Part shown: positions 8,788 through 21,066 of the stretch, piece after piece
Position numbering within the stretch: position 1 is the stretch's first letter
How the letters are laid out: each line of letters starts with the position of its first letter
NCBI RefSeq assembly: GCF_000003605.2
Contig: NW_003146345.1
Location: forward strand, 1-35,637
DNA: 35,637 nucleotides
Reading direction: 5' to 3'
From: Saccoglossus kowalevskii
Lineage: Eukaryota > Hemichordata > Enteropneusta > Harrimaniidae
Translations under genes and position numbers: made by a program
Notes under the pieces: generated by a model
Told to the model about the DNA's origin: nothing
Seen by the model: the letters and a program-made list of their open reading frames with translations, nothing else
Database searches by the model: none

Positions 8788-10052
8788 GATATCATATTAA
8801 CAAGTCCAATAGTTAAAAGTTCGAAAATGTGAATAAATGTTTCGTTAATTGGTGTTAAATTATCGTAGTGTTACTCAAAGTATGTAGAGGTCATAGGTCA
8901 ATTATAGGAGGTACCTGTGAAAGCGATATTGTTTTTGAAATATTAAAAAATCTGAAATAGCCGGTAATTCGGCTGAATTTCAAATAATCGATGCAGCTGT
9001 TTGATTATGTGATCGACCAATGTTTTTAAAGTAAAGCACAAACGGGCGTGGTTAGTTCTTGCATGGGAGACTTCCTGAGTAAATGATAATATATAAGGCA
9101 ACGTTCCTGCATTCTTTCTTACTGTGATGTCGATTATTTAAAGTGGAAAATCTTGGAATTTTTGTAACTGTAAATTGGTGTTAAATTATCGTAGTGTTAC
9201 TCAAAGTATGTTGAGGTCATAGGTCAATTATAGGAGGTACCTGTGAAAGCGATATCGTTTTTGAAACATTAAACAATCTGAAATAGCCGGCAATTCAGCT
9301 GAATTTCAAATAATCGATGCAGCTGTGTGGTTAGGTGATCGACGAATGTTTAAAGTAAAGCACATACGGGCGTGGTTAGTTCTTGAATAGGAGACTGCCT
9401 GAGTAAATGAGCTGTTGAGTTTATTTTTTTTTGTTTCATCGCGCATATCGAAAATATATAAGGCAACGCTCCTGCATTCTTTCTTACTGTGATGTCGATC
9501 ATTTATAGTGGCAAATCGTGGAATTGTTGTAACTGTTTTAATTAATGGACAGTTTTCAAATTCCTTCTAATTTCAAGAACAAGTTGCTGAGCTGTCGGCA
9601 CGTAGTGGGATTTAAGCTGTTACCACTCCGCGGAAAGTTGTTCAAAGTGATTGCAAAGTTTTGCAAAGTTATTGAAAAGTTGGTAGATGTATTTGTGTAT
9701 ATGACCTAAATTGTTGGCATATAGAAACGCGCAGTTGTAAAGTCGAGAAATTCATAAAGCCATGAAAGCAGTCTATAGATGTGCCATGAGTGAGGGCAAA
9801 ATGTTTGAAAACACCGTGCAAAGTTGGAAAAAAACGATGGAAATGTTGGCGGAGTTGCTTATATATTTAACGTAAGTCATTTTCATGACAACCCCGCAGT
9901 TAAATTTCGAAAACATTAAGTAAATGTTCCGAGAATGTCTTATATATAAGCAGATTATCACCACAGCCTACCAAAAAATCGACAAGAAACTGCTTACAAA
10001 GTTGTAAAAAGCGATTGCAAAGTTGGTAGTTTCATTCGGGATTGTTACCTGT
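8788..10052 (+). repeat. Compound unit M10: short monomer A plus a full type II monomer
   Basis: 1265 bp. Two 5S-like segments, 9029-9086 (no T-run) and 9353-9432. At 9742-9800 there is a cluster of single-base losses (ATTCATAAAGCCATGAAAG) unlike the rest of the array. Confidence 0.93.
8851..9176 (+). repeat. Short 326 bp monomer, copy A
   Basis: Between two GGTGTTAAATT motifs there are only 326 bp. Two deletions relative to a full monomer: about 50 bp at AAATGA/TAATATATAAGG, removing the T-run after the 5S-like core (9029-9086), and about 570 bp at GTAACTG/TAAATTGG (9170/9171). The phase motif and variable region are absent. Confidence 0.9.
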
Positions 10053-10997
10053 GATATCATATTAACAAGTCCAATAGTTAAAAGTTCGAAAATGTGAATA
10101 AATGTTTCGTTAATTGGTGTTAAATTATCGTAGTGTTACTCTAAGTATGTAGAGGTCATAGGTCAGTTATAGGAGGTACATGTGAAAGCGATATCATTTT
10201 TGAAACATAAAAAAATCTGAAATAGCCGGCAATTCGGCTGAATTTCCAATAATCGATGCAGCTGTGTGATTAGGTGATCGACCAATGTTTTTAAAGTAAA
10301 GCACAAACAGGCGTGGTTAGTTCTTGCAAGGGAGACTGATTCAGTAAATGAGCTGTTGAGTTTATTTTTTTTTGTTCCACCACGCATATCAAAAACATAT
10401 AAGGAACGTTCCTGCATTCTTTCTTACTGTGATGTCGATCATTTGTAGTGGAAAATCGTGGAATTTTTGTAACTGTTTTAATTAATGGAAAGTTTTCAAA
10501 TTCCTTCTAATTTCAAGAACAAGTTGCTGATCTGTCGGCACGTAGTGGGATTTACGCTGTTAACACTCCCGGCAAAGTTATTCAAAGTGATTGCAAAATT
10601 GTGCAAAGTTATTGCAAAGTTGGTAGATGTATTTGTATGTATGACCTAAGTTGTTGGCATATAGAAACGCGCAGTTGTAAAGTCGAGAAATTTAATAAAA
10701 GCCAATTGAAAGCAGCCTGTAGATGTTGCCATGAGGTGAGGGCAAAATGTTTGAAAACACCGTGCAATGTTGGAAAAAACGAAGGAAATTTTGGCGGAGT
10801 TGTTTATATATTTAACGTAAGTCATTTTCATGACAACCCCGCAGTTAAATTTCGAAAACATTAAGTAAATGTTCCGAGAATGTCTTATATATAAGCAGAT
10901 TATCACAACAGCCAACGGAAAAATCGACAAGAAACTGCTTACAAAGTTGTAAAAAGCGATTGCAAAGTTGGTAGTTTCATTCGGGTTTGTTACCTGT
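10053..10997 (+). repeat. Monomer M11, type II
   Basis: 945 bp. 5S-like segment 10294-10373 with CAAGGGAGACTGATTC. Carries AGCCTGTAGATG as in M0. Confidence 0.95.
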
Positions 10998-11940
10998 GAT
11001 ATCATATTAACAAGGCCAATAGATAAAAGTTCGAAAATGTGAATAAATGTTTCGTTAATTGGTGTTAAATTATCGTAGTGTTACTCAAAGTATGTAGAGG
11101 TCATAGGTCAATTATAGGAGGTACCTGTGAAAGCGATATCGTTTTTGAAACATTAAAAAATCTGAAATAGCCGGCAATTCAGCTGAATTTCAAATAATCG
11201 ATGCACCTGTGAGGTTAGGTGATCGACCAATGTTTAAAGTAAAGCACGAACGGGCGTGGTTAGTTCTTGCATAGGAGACTGCCTGAGTAAATGAGCTGTT
11301 GAGTTTATTTTTTTTGTTTCATCACGCATATCGAAAATATATAAGGCAACGTTCCTGCATTATTTCTCACTGTGATGTCGATCATTTATAGTGGGAAATC
11401 GTGGAATTGTTGTAACTGTTTTAATTAATGGACAGTTTTCAAATTCCTTCTAATTTCAAGAACAAGTTGCTGATCTGTCGGCACGTAGTGGGATTTACGC
11501 TGTTACCACTCCGTGCAAAGTTGTTCAAAGTGATTGCAAAGTTGTGCAAAGTTATTGAAATGTTAGTAGATGTATTTGTATGTATGACCTAAGTTGTTGG
11601 CATATAGAAACGCGCAGTTGTAAAGTCGAAAAAATCAATAAAAGCCTATTGAAAGCAGTCTATAGTTGTTCCCATGAGCTGAAGGTAAAATGTTAGAAAA
11701 CACCGTGCAATGTTGGAATAAGCGAAGGAAATGTTGGCGGAGTTGCTTATATATTTAACCTAAGTTATTGTCATGACAACCCCGCAGTTAAATTTCGAAA
11801 ACATTAAGTAAATGTTCCAAGAATGCCTCATATATAAGCAGATTATCACCACAGCCTACCAAAAAATCGACAAGAAACTGCTTACAAATTTGTAAAAAGC
11901 GATTGCAAAGTTGGTAGTTTCATTCGGGATTGTTACCTGT
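10998..11940 (+). repeat. Monomer M12, type III
   Basis: 943 bp. 5S-like segment 11237-11315. CAGCTG palindrome form of the dyad. Confidence 0.95.
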
Positions 11941-12886
11941 GATATCATATTAACAAGTCCTATAGTTAAAAGTTCGAAAATGTGAATAAATGTTTCGTTA
12001 ATTGGTGTTAAATTATCGAAGTGTTAATCAAAGTATGTAGAGGTCATAGGTCAATTATAGGAGGTACCTGTGAAAGCGATATCGTTTTTGAAACATTAAA
12101 ATATCTGAAATAGCCGGCAATTCGGCTGAATTTCCAATAATCGATGCAGCTGTGTGATTAGGTGATCGACCAATATTTTTAAAGTAAAGCACAAACAGGC
12201 GTGGTTAGTTCTTGCAAAGGAGACTGATTGAGTAAATGAGCTGTTGAGTTTATTTTTTTTGTTCCATCACGCATATCAAAAACATATAAGGAAACGTTCC
12301 TGCATTCTTTCTTACTGTGATGTCGATCATTTGTAGTGGAAAATCGTGGAATTTTTGTAACTGTTTTAATTAAAGGAAAGTTTTCAAATTCCTTCTAATT
12401 TTCAAGAACAAGTTGCTGAGCTGTCGGCACGTAGTGGGATTTACGCTGTTACCACTCCGTGCAAAGTTGTTCAAAGTGATTGCAAAGTTGTGCAAAGTTA
12501 TTGAAAAGTTGGTAGATGTATTTGTATATATGGCCTAAGTTGTTGGCATGTAGAAACGCGCAGTTGTAAAGTCGAGAAATTCAATAAAAGCCAATTGAAA
12601 GCAGTCAATAGATGTTGCCATGAAGTGAGCGCAAAATGTTTGAAAACACCGTGCAAAGTTGGAAAAAACAAAGGAAATGTTTGCGGAGTTGCTTATATAT
12701 TTAACGTAAGTCATTTTCATGACAACCCCGCAGTTAAATTTCGAAAACATTAAGTAAATGTTCCGATAATGTCTTATATATAAGCAGATTATCACAACAG
12801 CCAACGGAAAAATCGACAAGAAACTGCTTACAAAGTTGTAAAAAGCGATTGCAAAGTTGGTAGTTTCATTCGGGATTGTTACCTGT
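11941..12886 (+). repeat. Monomer M13, type II
   Basis: 946 bp. 5S-like segment 12182-12260, CAAAGGAGACTGATTG variant. Confidence 0.95.
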
Positions 12887-13828
12887 GATATCATATTAAC
12901 AAGTCCAATAGTTAAAAGTTCGAAAATGTGAATAAATGTTTCGTTAATTGGTGTTAAATTATCGTAGTGTTACTCAAAGTATGTAGAGGTCATAGGTCAA
13001 TTATAGGAGGTACCTGTGAAAGCGATATCGTTTTGGAAACATTAAAAAATCTGAAATAGCCGGCAATTCAGCTGAATTTCAAATAATCGATGCAGCTGTG
13101 AGGTTAGATGATCGACCAATGTTTAAAGTAAAGCACAAACGGGCGTGGTTAGTTCTTGCATAGGAGACTGCCTGAGTAAATGAGCTGTTGATTTTATTTA
13201 TTTTGTTTCATCACGCATATCGAAAATATATAAGGCAACGTTCCTGCATTCTTTCTTACTGTGATGTCGATCATTTATAGTGGGAAATCGTGGAATTGTT
13301 GTAACTGTTTTAATTAATGGACAGTTTTCAAATTCCTTCTAATTTCAAGAACAAGTTGCTGATCTGTCGGCACGTATTGGGATTTACGCTGTTACCACTC
13401 CGTGCAAAGTTGTTCAAAGTGATTGCAAAGTTGTGCAAAGTTATTGAAAAGTTAGTAGATGTATTTATATGTATGACCTAAGTTGTTGGCATATAGAAAC
13501 GCGCAGTTGTAAAGTCGAAAAAATCAATAAAAGCCAATTGAAAGCAGTCTATAGATGTTGGCATGAGGAGAGGGCAAAATGTTTGAAACACCGTGCAATA
13601 TTGGAAAAAACGAAGGAAATGTTGGCGGAGTTGCTTATATATTTAACCTAAGTCATTGTCATGACAACCGCGCAGTTAAATTTCGAAAACATTAAGTAAG
13701 TGTTCCAAGAATGCCTCATATATAAGCAGATTATCACCACAGCCTACCAAAAAATCGACAAGAAACTGCTTACAAAGTTGTAAAAAGCGATTGCAAAGTA
13801 GGTAGTTTCATTCGGGATTGTTACCTGT
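12887..13828 (+). repeat. Monomer M14, type IV
   Basis: 942 bp. 5S-like segment 13126-13204 with an interrupted T-run (TTTTATTTATTTTG). Has TTTGAAACACCG, one A shorter than type II. Confidence 0.95.
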
Positions 13829-14140
13829 GATATCATATTAACAATTCCAATAGTTAAAAGTTCGAAAATGTGAATAAATGTTTCGTTAATTGGTGTTAAA
13901 TTATCGTAGTGTTAATCAAAGTATGTAAAGGTCATAGGTCAATTATAGGAGGTACCTGTGAAAGCGATATCGTTTTTGAAACATTAAAAAATCTGAAATA
14001 GCCGGCAATTCGGCTGAAATTCAAATAATCGATGCAGCTGTGTGGTTAGGTGATNNNNNNNNNNNNNNNNNNNNNNNNNNNNNNNNNNNNNNNNNNNNNN
14101 NNNNTCAATGTTGGTAGTTTCATTCGGGATTGTTACCTGT
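13829..14140 (+). repeat. Monomer M15, broken by the assembly gap
   Basis: Only phases 0-225 and the last ~36 bp are present around the 50 N. DR1 intact. Confidence 0.9.
14055..14104. other. Assembly gap of 50 N
   Basis: The left flank stops at monomer phase ~226 (after GTGGTTAGGTGAT) and the right flank resumes at phase ~907. If the array is continuous, about 680 bp, or 680 plus a whole number of 943 bp monomers, is missing, not 50. The 5S-like segment of M15 lies in the gap. Any open frame crossing it is meaningless. Confidence 0.95.
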
Positions 14141-15073
14141 GATATCATATTAACAAGTCCAATAGTTAAAAGTTTGAAAATGTGAATGAATGTTTCGTTA
14201 ATTGGTGTTAAATTATCGTAGTGTCCAAAGTATATAGAGGTCAATTATAGGAGGTACCTGTGAAAGCGATATCGTTATTGAAACATAAAAAAATCTGAAA
14301 TAGCCGGCAATTCGGCTGAATTTCCAATAATCGATGCAGCTGTGTGGTCAGGTGATCGAGAAACGTTTAAAGTAAAGTACAAACGGGCGTGGTTAGTTCT
14401 TGCATGGGAGACTGCTTGAGTAAATGAGCTGTTGAGTTTATTTTTTTAGTTCCATCACGCATATCGAAAATATATAAGGCAACGTTCGTGCATTCTTTTT
14501 ACTATGATGTCGATCATTTATAGTGGAAAATCGTGGAATTTTTGTAACTGTTTTAATTATTACAAAGTTTTCAAATTCCTTCTAAATTTCAAGAACAAGT
14601 TGCTGAGCTGTCGGCACGTAGTGGGATTTACGCTGTTAACACTCCCGGCAAAGTTGTTCAAAGTGATTGCAAAATTTTGCAAAGGTATTGCAAAGTTGGT
14701 AGATGGATTTGTATGTATGATCTAAGTTGTTGGCATATAGAAACACGCAGTTGTAAAGTCGAGAAATTCAATAAAAGCCAATTGAAAGCAGTCTATAGAT
14801 GTTCCCATGACCTGAAGGTAAAATGTTAGAAAACACCGTGCAATGTTAGAATAAGCGAAGGAAATGTTTGCGGAGTTGCCTATATATATAACCTAAGTAA
14901 TTGTCATGACAACCCCGCAGTTAAATTTCGGAAACATTAAGAAAATGTTCCGAGAATGTCTCATAAATAAGCAGATTATCACAACATCCAACGGAAAAAT
15001 CGACAAGGAACTGCTTACAAAGTTGTAAACAGCGAATGCAAAGTTGGTAGTCTCATTCGGGATTGTTACCTGT
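14141..15073 (+). repeat. Monomer M16, type III-like
   Basis: 933 bp. The DR1 has lost one half-site (AGAGGTCAATTATAGG at about 14236). 5S-like segment 14368-14447. Variable part reads CATGACCTGAAGG and TTAGAATAAGCG, as in M33. Confidence 0.95.
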
Positions 15074-16341
15074 GATATCATATTAACAAATCCAATAGTT
15101 AAAAGTTAGAAAATGTGAATAAATGTTTCGTTAATTGGTGTTAAATTATCGTAGTGTTACTCAAAGTATGTTGAGGTCAAAGGTCAATTATAGGAGGTAC
15201 CTGTGAAAGTGATATCGTTTTTGAAACATTAAAAAATCTGAAATAGCCGGCAATTCGGCTGAATTTCAAATAATCGATGCAGCTGTGTGATTAGGTGATC
15301 GACCAATGTTTAAAGTAAAGAACAAACGGGCGTGGTTAGTTCTTGCATGGGAGACTTCCTGAGTAAATGATAATATATAAGGCAACGTTCCTGCATTCTT
15401 TCCTACTGTGATGTCGATCATTTAAAGTGGAAAATCTTGGAATTTTTGTAACTGTAAATTGGTGTTAAATTATCGTAGTGTTACTCAAAGTATGTTGAGG
15501 TCATAGGTCAATTATAGGAGGTACCTGTGAAAGCGATATCGTTTTTGAAACATTAAACAATCTGAAATAGCCGGCAATTCAGCTGAATTTCAAATAATCG
15601 ATGCAGCTGTATGGTTAGGTGATCGACGAATGTTTAAAGTAAAGAACAAACGGGCGTGGTTAGTTCTTGCATGGGAGACTTCCTGAGTAAATGAGCTGTT
15701 GAGTTTATTTTTTTTGTTCCATCACGCATATCAAAAACATATAAGGAAACGTTCCTGCATTCTTTCTTACTGTGATGTCGATCATTTGTAGTGGAAAATC
15801 GTGGAATTGTTGTAACTGTTTTAATTAATGGAAAGTTTTCAAATTCCTTCTAATTTTCAAGAACAAGTTGCTGAGCTGTCGGCACGTAGCGGGATTTACG
15901 CTGTTACCACTCCGTGCAAAGTTGTTCAAAGTGATTGCAAAGTTGTGCAAAGTTATTGAAAAGTTGGTAGATGTATTTGTATATATGGCCTAAGTTGTTG
16001 GCATGTAGAAACGCGCAGTTGTAAAGTCGATAAATTCAATAAAAGCCAATTGAAAGCAGTCTATAGATGTTGCCATGAAGTGAGGGCAAAATGTTTGAAA
16101 ACACCGTGCAAAGTTGGAAAAAACAAAGGAAATGTTGGCGGAGTTGCTTATATATTTAACGTAAGTCATTTTCAGGGCAACCCCGCAGTTAAATTTCGAA
16201 AACATTAAGTAAATGTTCCGATAATGTCTTATATATAAGCAGATTATCACAACAGCCAACGGAAAAATCGACAAGAAACTGCTTACAAAGTGGTAAAAAG
16301 CGATTGCAAAGTTGGTAGTTTCATTCGGGATTGTTACCTGT
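15074..16341 (+). repeat. Compound unit M17: short monomer B plus a full type II monomer
   Basis: 1268 bp. 5S-like segments 15313-15370 (no T-run) and 15637-15715. DR1 variant AGGTCAAAGGTCA at 15174-15186. Confidence 0.93.
15137..15460 (+). repeat. Short 324 bp monomer, copy B
   Basis: Same two deletion junctions as copy A (second at 15454/15455) and the same private changes ATTTAAAGTGG and AATCTTGG. Its 5S-like core (15313-15370) lacks a T-run. It shares AAGAACAAACGGG with copy C, not A. Confidence 0.9.
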
Positions 16342-17289
16342 GATATCATATTAACAAGTCCAATAGTTAAAAGTTCGAAAATGTGAATAAATGTTTCGTT
16401 AATTGGTGTTAAATTATCGTAGTGTTAATCAAAGTATGTAGAGGTCATAGGTCAATTATAGGAGGTACCTGTGAAAGCGATATCGTTTTTGAAACATTAA
16501 AAAATCTGAAATAGCCGGCAATTCGGCTGAATTTCAAATAATCGATGCAGCTGTGTGGTTAGGTGATCGACCAATGTTTTTAAAGTAAAGTACAAAAGGG
16601 CGTGGTTAGTTCTTGCATGGGAGACTGCCTGAGTAAATGACCTGTTGAGTTTATTTTTTTTTTGTTTCATCACGCATATCGAAAATATATAAGGCAACGT
16701 TCCTGCATTCTTTCTTACTGTGATGTCGATCATTTATAGTGGAAAATCGTGGAATTTTTGTAACTGTTTTAATTAATGGAAAGCTTTCAAATTCCTTCTA
16801 ATTTTCAAGAACAAGTTGCTGAGCTGTCGGCACGTAACAGGATTTACGCTGTTACCACTCCGTGCAAAGTTGTTCAAAGTGATTGCAAAGTTGTGCAAAG
16901 TTATTGAAAAGTTGGTAGATGTATTTGTATATATGACCTAAGTTGTTGGCATATAGAAACGCGCAGTTGTAAAGTCGAGAAATTCAATAAAAGCCAATTG
17001 AAAGCAGTCTATAGATGTTGGCATGAGGTGAGGGCAAAATGTTTGAAACACCGTGCAATATTGGAAAAAACGAAGGAAATGTTGGGCGGAGTTGCTTATA
17101 TATTTAACGTAAGTCATTTTCATGACAACCCCGCAGTTAAATTTCGAAAACATTAAGTAAATGTTCCGAGAATGTCTTATATATAAGCAGATTATCACCA
17201 CAGCCAACGGAAAATCGAAAAGAAACTGCTTACAAAGTTGTAAAAAGCGATTGCAAAGTTGGTAGTTTCATTTCGGGATTGTTACCTGT
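16342..17289 (+). repeat. Monomer M18, type IV
   Basis: 948 bp. 5S-like segment 16583-16663. TTTGAAACACCG variant. Confidence 0.95.
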
Positions 17290-18233
17290 GATATAATATT
17301 AACAAGTCCAATAGTTAAAAGTTCGAAAATGTGAATAAATGTTTCGTAAATTGGTGTTAAATTATCGTAGTGTTACTCAAAGTATGTAGAGGTCATAGGT
17401 CAATTATAGGAGGTACCTGTGAAAGCAATATCGTTTTTGAAACATTAAAAAATCTGAAATAGCCGGCAATTCGGCTGAATTTCAAATAATCGATGCAGCT
17501 GTGTGGTTAGGTGATCGACCAATGTTTAAAGTAAATCACAAACGGGCGTGGATAGTTCTTGCATGGGAGACTGCCTGAGTAAATGAGCTGTTGAGTTTAT
17601 TTTTTTTGTTTCATCACGCATATCGAAAATATATAAGGCAACGTTCCTGCATTCTTTCTTACTGTGATGTCGATCATTTATAGTGGGAAATCGTGGAATT
17701 ATTGTAACTGTTTTAATTAATGGAAAGTTTTCAAATTCCTTCTAGATTTCAAGAACAAGTTGCTGAGCTGTCGGCACGTAGTGGGATTTACGCTGTTAAC
17801 ACTCCCGGCAAAGTTATTCAAAGTGATTGCAAAATTGTGCAAAGTTATTGCAAAGTTGGTAGATGGATTTGTATGTATGACCTAAGTTGTTGGCATATAG
17901 AAACACGCAGTTGTAAAGTCGAGAAATTTAATAAAAACCGATTGAAAGCAGTCTATAGATGTTCCCATGAGCTGAGGGTAAAATGTTAGAACACACCGTG
18001 CAAAGTTGGAAAAAGCGAAGGAAATGTTGGCGGAGTTGCTTATATATTTAACCTAAGTCATTGTCATGAAAACCCCGCAGTTAAATTTCGAAAACATTAA
18101 GTAAATGTTCCGAGAATGTCTCATATATAAGCAGATTATCACAACAGCCAACGGAAAAATCGACAAGAAACTGCTTACAAAGTTGTAAAAAGCGATTGCA
18201 AAGTTGGTAGTTTCATTCGGGTTTGTTACCTGT
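17290..18233 (+). repeat. Monomer M19, type I
   Basis: 944 bp; phase motif is GATATAATATT. 5S-like segment 17529-17607. Has CGTAAATTGG near 17346, the reading also found at the right junction of the short monomers. Confidence 0.95.
17720..17989 (+). other. Plus-strand open frame of 89 codons, probably not a gene
   Basis: Starts MESFQIPSRFQEQVAELSAR and is fairly rich in Cys. Overlapping parts of this frame are open at 2756-3019, 6547-6774, 10601-10864 and 30118-30411, but the common variant TTATTGAAAAG puts a TGA in this frame in most monomers. No family recognised; weak candidate only. Confidence 0.15.
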
Positions 18234-19176
18234 GATATCATATTAACAAGTCCAATAGTTAAAAGTTCGAAAATATGAATAAATGTTTCGTTAATTGGTG
18301 TTAAATTATCGTAGTGTTAATCAAAGTATGTAGAGGTCATAGGTCAAATATAGGAGGTACCTGTGAAAGCGATATCGTTTTTGAAACATTAAAAAATCTG
18401 AAAAAGCCGGCAATTCGGCTGAATTTCAAATAATCGATGCAGCTGTGTGATTAGTGATCGACCAATGTTTTTAAAGTAAAGCACAAACAGGCGTGGTTAG
18501 TTCTTGCAAGGGAGACTGATTGAGTAAATGAGCTGTTGAGTTTATTTTTTTTGTTCCATCACGCATATCGAAAATATATAAGGCAACGTTCCTGCATTCT
18601 TTCTTACTGTGATGTCGATCATTTATAGTGGAAAATCGTGGAATTGTTGTAACTGTTTTAATTAACGGACAGTTTTCAAATTCCTTCTAATTTCAAGAAC
18701 AAGTTGCTGATCTGTCGGCACGTAGTGGGATTTACGCTGTTACCACTCCGTGCAAAGTTGTTCAAAGTGATTGCAAAGTTGTGCAAAGTTATTGAAAAGT
18801 TGGTAGATGTATTTGTATATATGGCCTAAGTTGTTGGCATGTAGAAACGCGCAGTTGTAAAGTCGAGAAATTCAATAAATCCATTTGAAAGCAGTCTATA
18901 GATGTTGCCATGAGGTGAGGGCAAAATGTTTGAAAACACCGTGCAAAGTTGGAAAAAACAAAGAAAATGTTGGCGGAGTTGCTTATGTATTTAACGTAAG
19001 TCATTTTCATGACAACCCCGCAGTTAAATTTCGAAAACATTAAGTAAATGTTCCGAGAATGTCTTATATATAAGCAGATTATCACCACAGCCTACCAAAA
19101 AATCGACAAGAAACTGCTTACAAAGTTGTAAAAAGCGATTGCAAAGTTGGTAGTTTCATTCGGGATTGTTACCTGT
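18234..19176 (+). repeat. Monomer M20, type II
   Basis: 943 bp. 5S-like segment 18474-18552. Confidence 0.95.
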
Positions 19177-20120
19177 GATATCATATTAACAAGTCCAATA
19201 GTTAAAAGTTCGAAAATGTGAATAAATGTTTCGTTAATTGGTGTTAAATTATCGTAGTGTTACTCAAAGTATGTAGAGGTCATAGGTCAGTTATAGGAGG
19301 TACATGTGAAAGCGATATCGTTTTTGAAACATAAAAAAATCTGAAATAGCCGGCAATTCGGCTGAATTTCGAATAATCGATGCAGCTGTGTGGTTAGGTG
19401 ATCGACCAATGTTTAAAGTAAAGTACAAACGGGCGTGGTTAGTTCTTGCATGGGAGACTGCTTGAGTAAATGAGCTGTTGAGTTTATTTTTTTTAGTTCC
19501 ATCACGCATATCGAAAATATATAAGGCAACTTTCCTGCATTCTTTTTACTGTGATGTCGATCATTTATAGTGGAAAATCGTGGAATTTTTGTAACTGTTT
19601 TAATTTATGGAAAGTTTTCAAATTCCTTCTAATTTTCAAGAACAAGTTGCTGAGCTGTCGGCACGTAGTGGGATTTACGCTGTCACCACTCCGTGCAAAA
19701 TTGTTCAAAGTGATTGCAAAGTTGTGCAAAGTTATTGAAAAGTTAGTAGATGTATTTGTATGTATGACCTAAGTTGTTGGCATATAGAAACGCGCAGTTG
19801 TAAAGTCGGAAAAATCAATAAAAGCCAATTGAAAGCAGTCTATAATTGTTCCCATGAGCTGAAGGTAAAATGTTAGAAAACACCGTGCAATGTTGGAATA
19901 AGCGATGGAAATGTTGGCGGAGTTGCTTATATATTTAACCTAAGTCATTGTCATGACAACCCCGCAGTTAAATTTCGAAAACATTAAGTAAATGTTCCAA
20001 GAATGCCTCATATATAAGCAGATTATCACCACAGCCTACCAAAAAATCGACAAGAAACTGCTTACAAAGTTGTAAAAAGCGATTGCAAAGTTGGTAGTTT
20101 CATTCGGGATTGTTACCTGT
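19177..20120 (+). repeat. Monomer M21, type III
   Basis: 944 bp. 5S-like segment 19416-19494. Confidence 0.95.
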
Positions 20121-21066
20121 GATATCATATTAACAAGTCCAATAGTTAAAAGTTCGAAAATGTGAATAAATGTTTCGTTAATTGGTGTTAAATTATCGAA
20201 GTGTTAATCAAAGTATGTAGAGGTCATAGGTCAATTATAGGAGGTACCTGTGAAAGCGATATCGTTTTTGAAACATTAAAAAATCTGAAATAGCCGGCAA
20301 TTCGGCTGAATTTCAAATAATCGATGCAGCTGTGTGATTAGGTGATCGACCAATGTTTTTAAAGTAAAGCACACACAGGCGTGGTTAGTTCTTGCAAGGG
20401 AGACTGATTGAGTAAATGAGCTGTTGAGTTTATTTTTTTTATTCCATCACGCATATCAAAAACATATAAGGAAACGTTCCTGCATTCTTTCTTACTGTGA
20501 TGTCGATCATTTGTAGTGGAAAATCGTGGAATTTTTGTAACTGTTTTAATTAATGGAAAGTTTTCAAATTCCTTCTAATTTTCAAGAACAAGTTGCTGAG
20601 CTGTCGGCACGTAGTGGGATTTACGCTGTTACCACTCCGTGCAAAGTTGTTCAAAGTGATTGCAAAGTTGTGCAAAGTTATTGAAAAGTTGGAAGATGTG
20701 TTTGTATATATGGCCTAAGTTGTTGGCATGTAGAAACGCGCAGTTGTAAAGTCGAGAAATTCAATAAAAGCCAATTGAAAGCAGTCTATAGATGTTGCCA
20801 TGAAGTGAGGGCAAAATGTTTGAAAACACCGTGCAAAGTTGGAAAAATCAAAGAAAATGTTGGCGGAGTTGCTTATATATTTAACGTAAGTCATTGTCAT
20901 GACAACCCCGCAGTTAAATTTCGAAAACATTAAGTAAATGCTCCAAGAATGCCTCATATATAAGCAGATTATCACCACAGCCTAACAAAAAATCGACAAG
21001 AAACTGCTTACAAAGTTGTAAAAAGCGATTGCAAAGTTGGTAGTTTCATTCGGGATTGTTACCTGT
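20121..21066 (+). repeat. Monomer M22, type II
   Basis: 946 bp. 5S-like segment 20362-20440. Forms a closely similar run with M23 and M24 (CACAAACAGG or CACACACAGG, GACTGATTG). Confidence 0.95.

Larger units (their letters stand above)
8436..8795 (-). other. Recurrent 119-codon open frame, probably not a gene
   Basis: On the minus strand a frame starts MISQVTIPNETTNFA, has a hydrophobic stretch FLSIFPLAVVIICLYI and ends YMPTT. The same full-length frame is open at 1858-2217, 2801-3160, 3744-4103, 10646-11005, 12535-12894 and 15990-16349, and somewhat extended at 875-1270, but it is shortened or shifted in most monomers. Changes between copies are not concentrated at third codon positions as far as I can judge, and one-base indels are common. 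I recognise no family. It is most likely an incidental frame kept open because copies are similar. Confidence 0.25.

Noticed and set aside
13984-14244. Minus-strand open frame across the N gap
   Set aside because: It depends on an arbitrary gap length, so the reading frame across it has no meaning.
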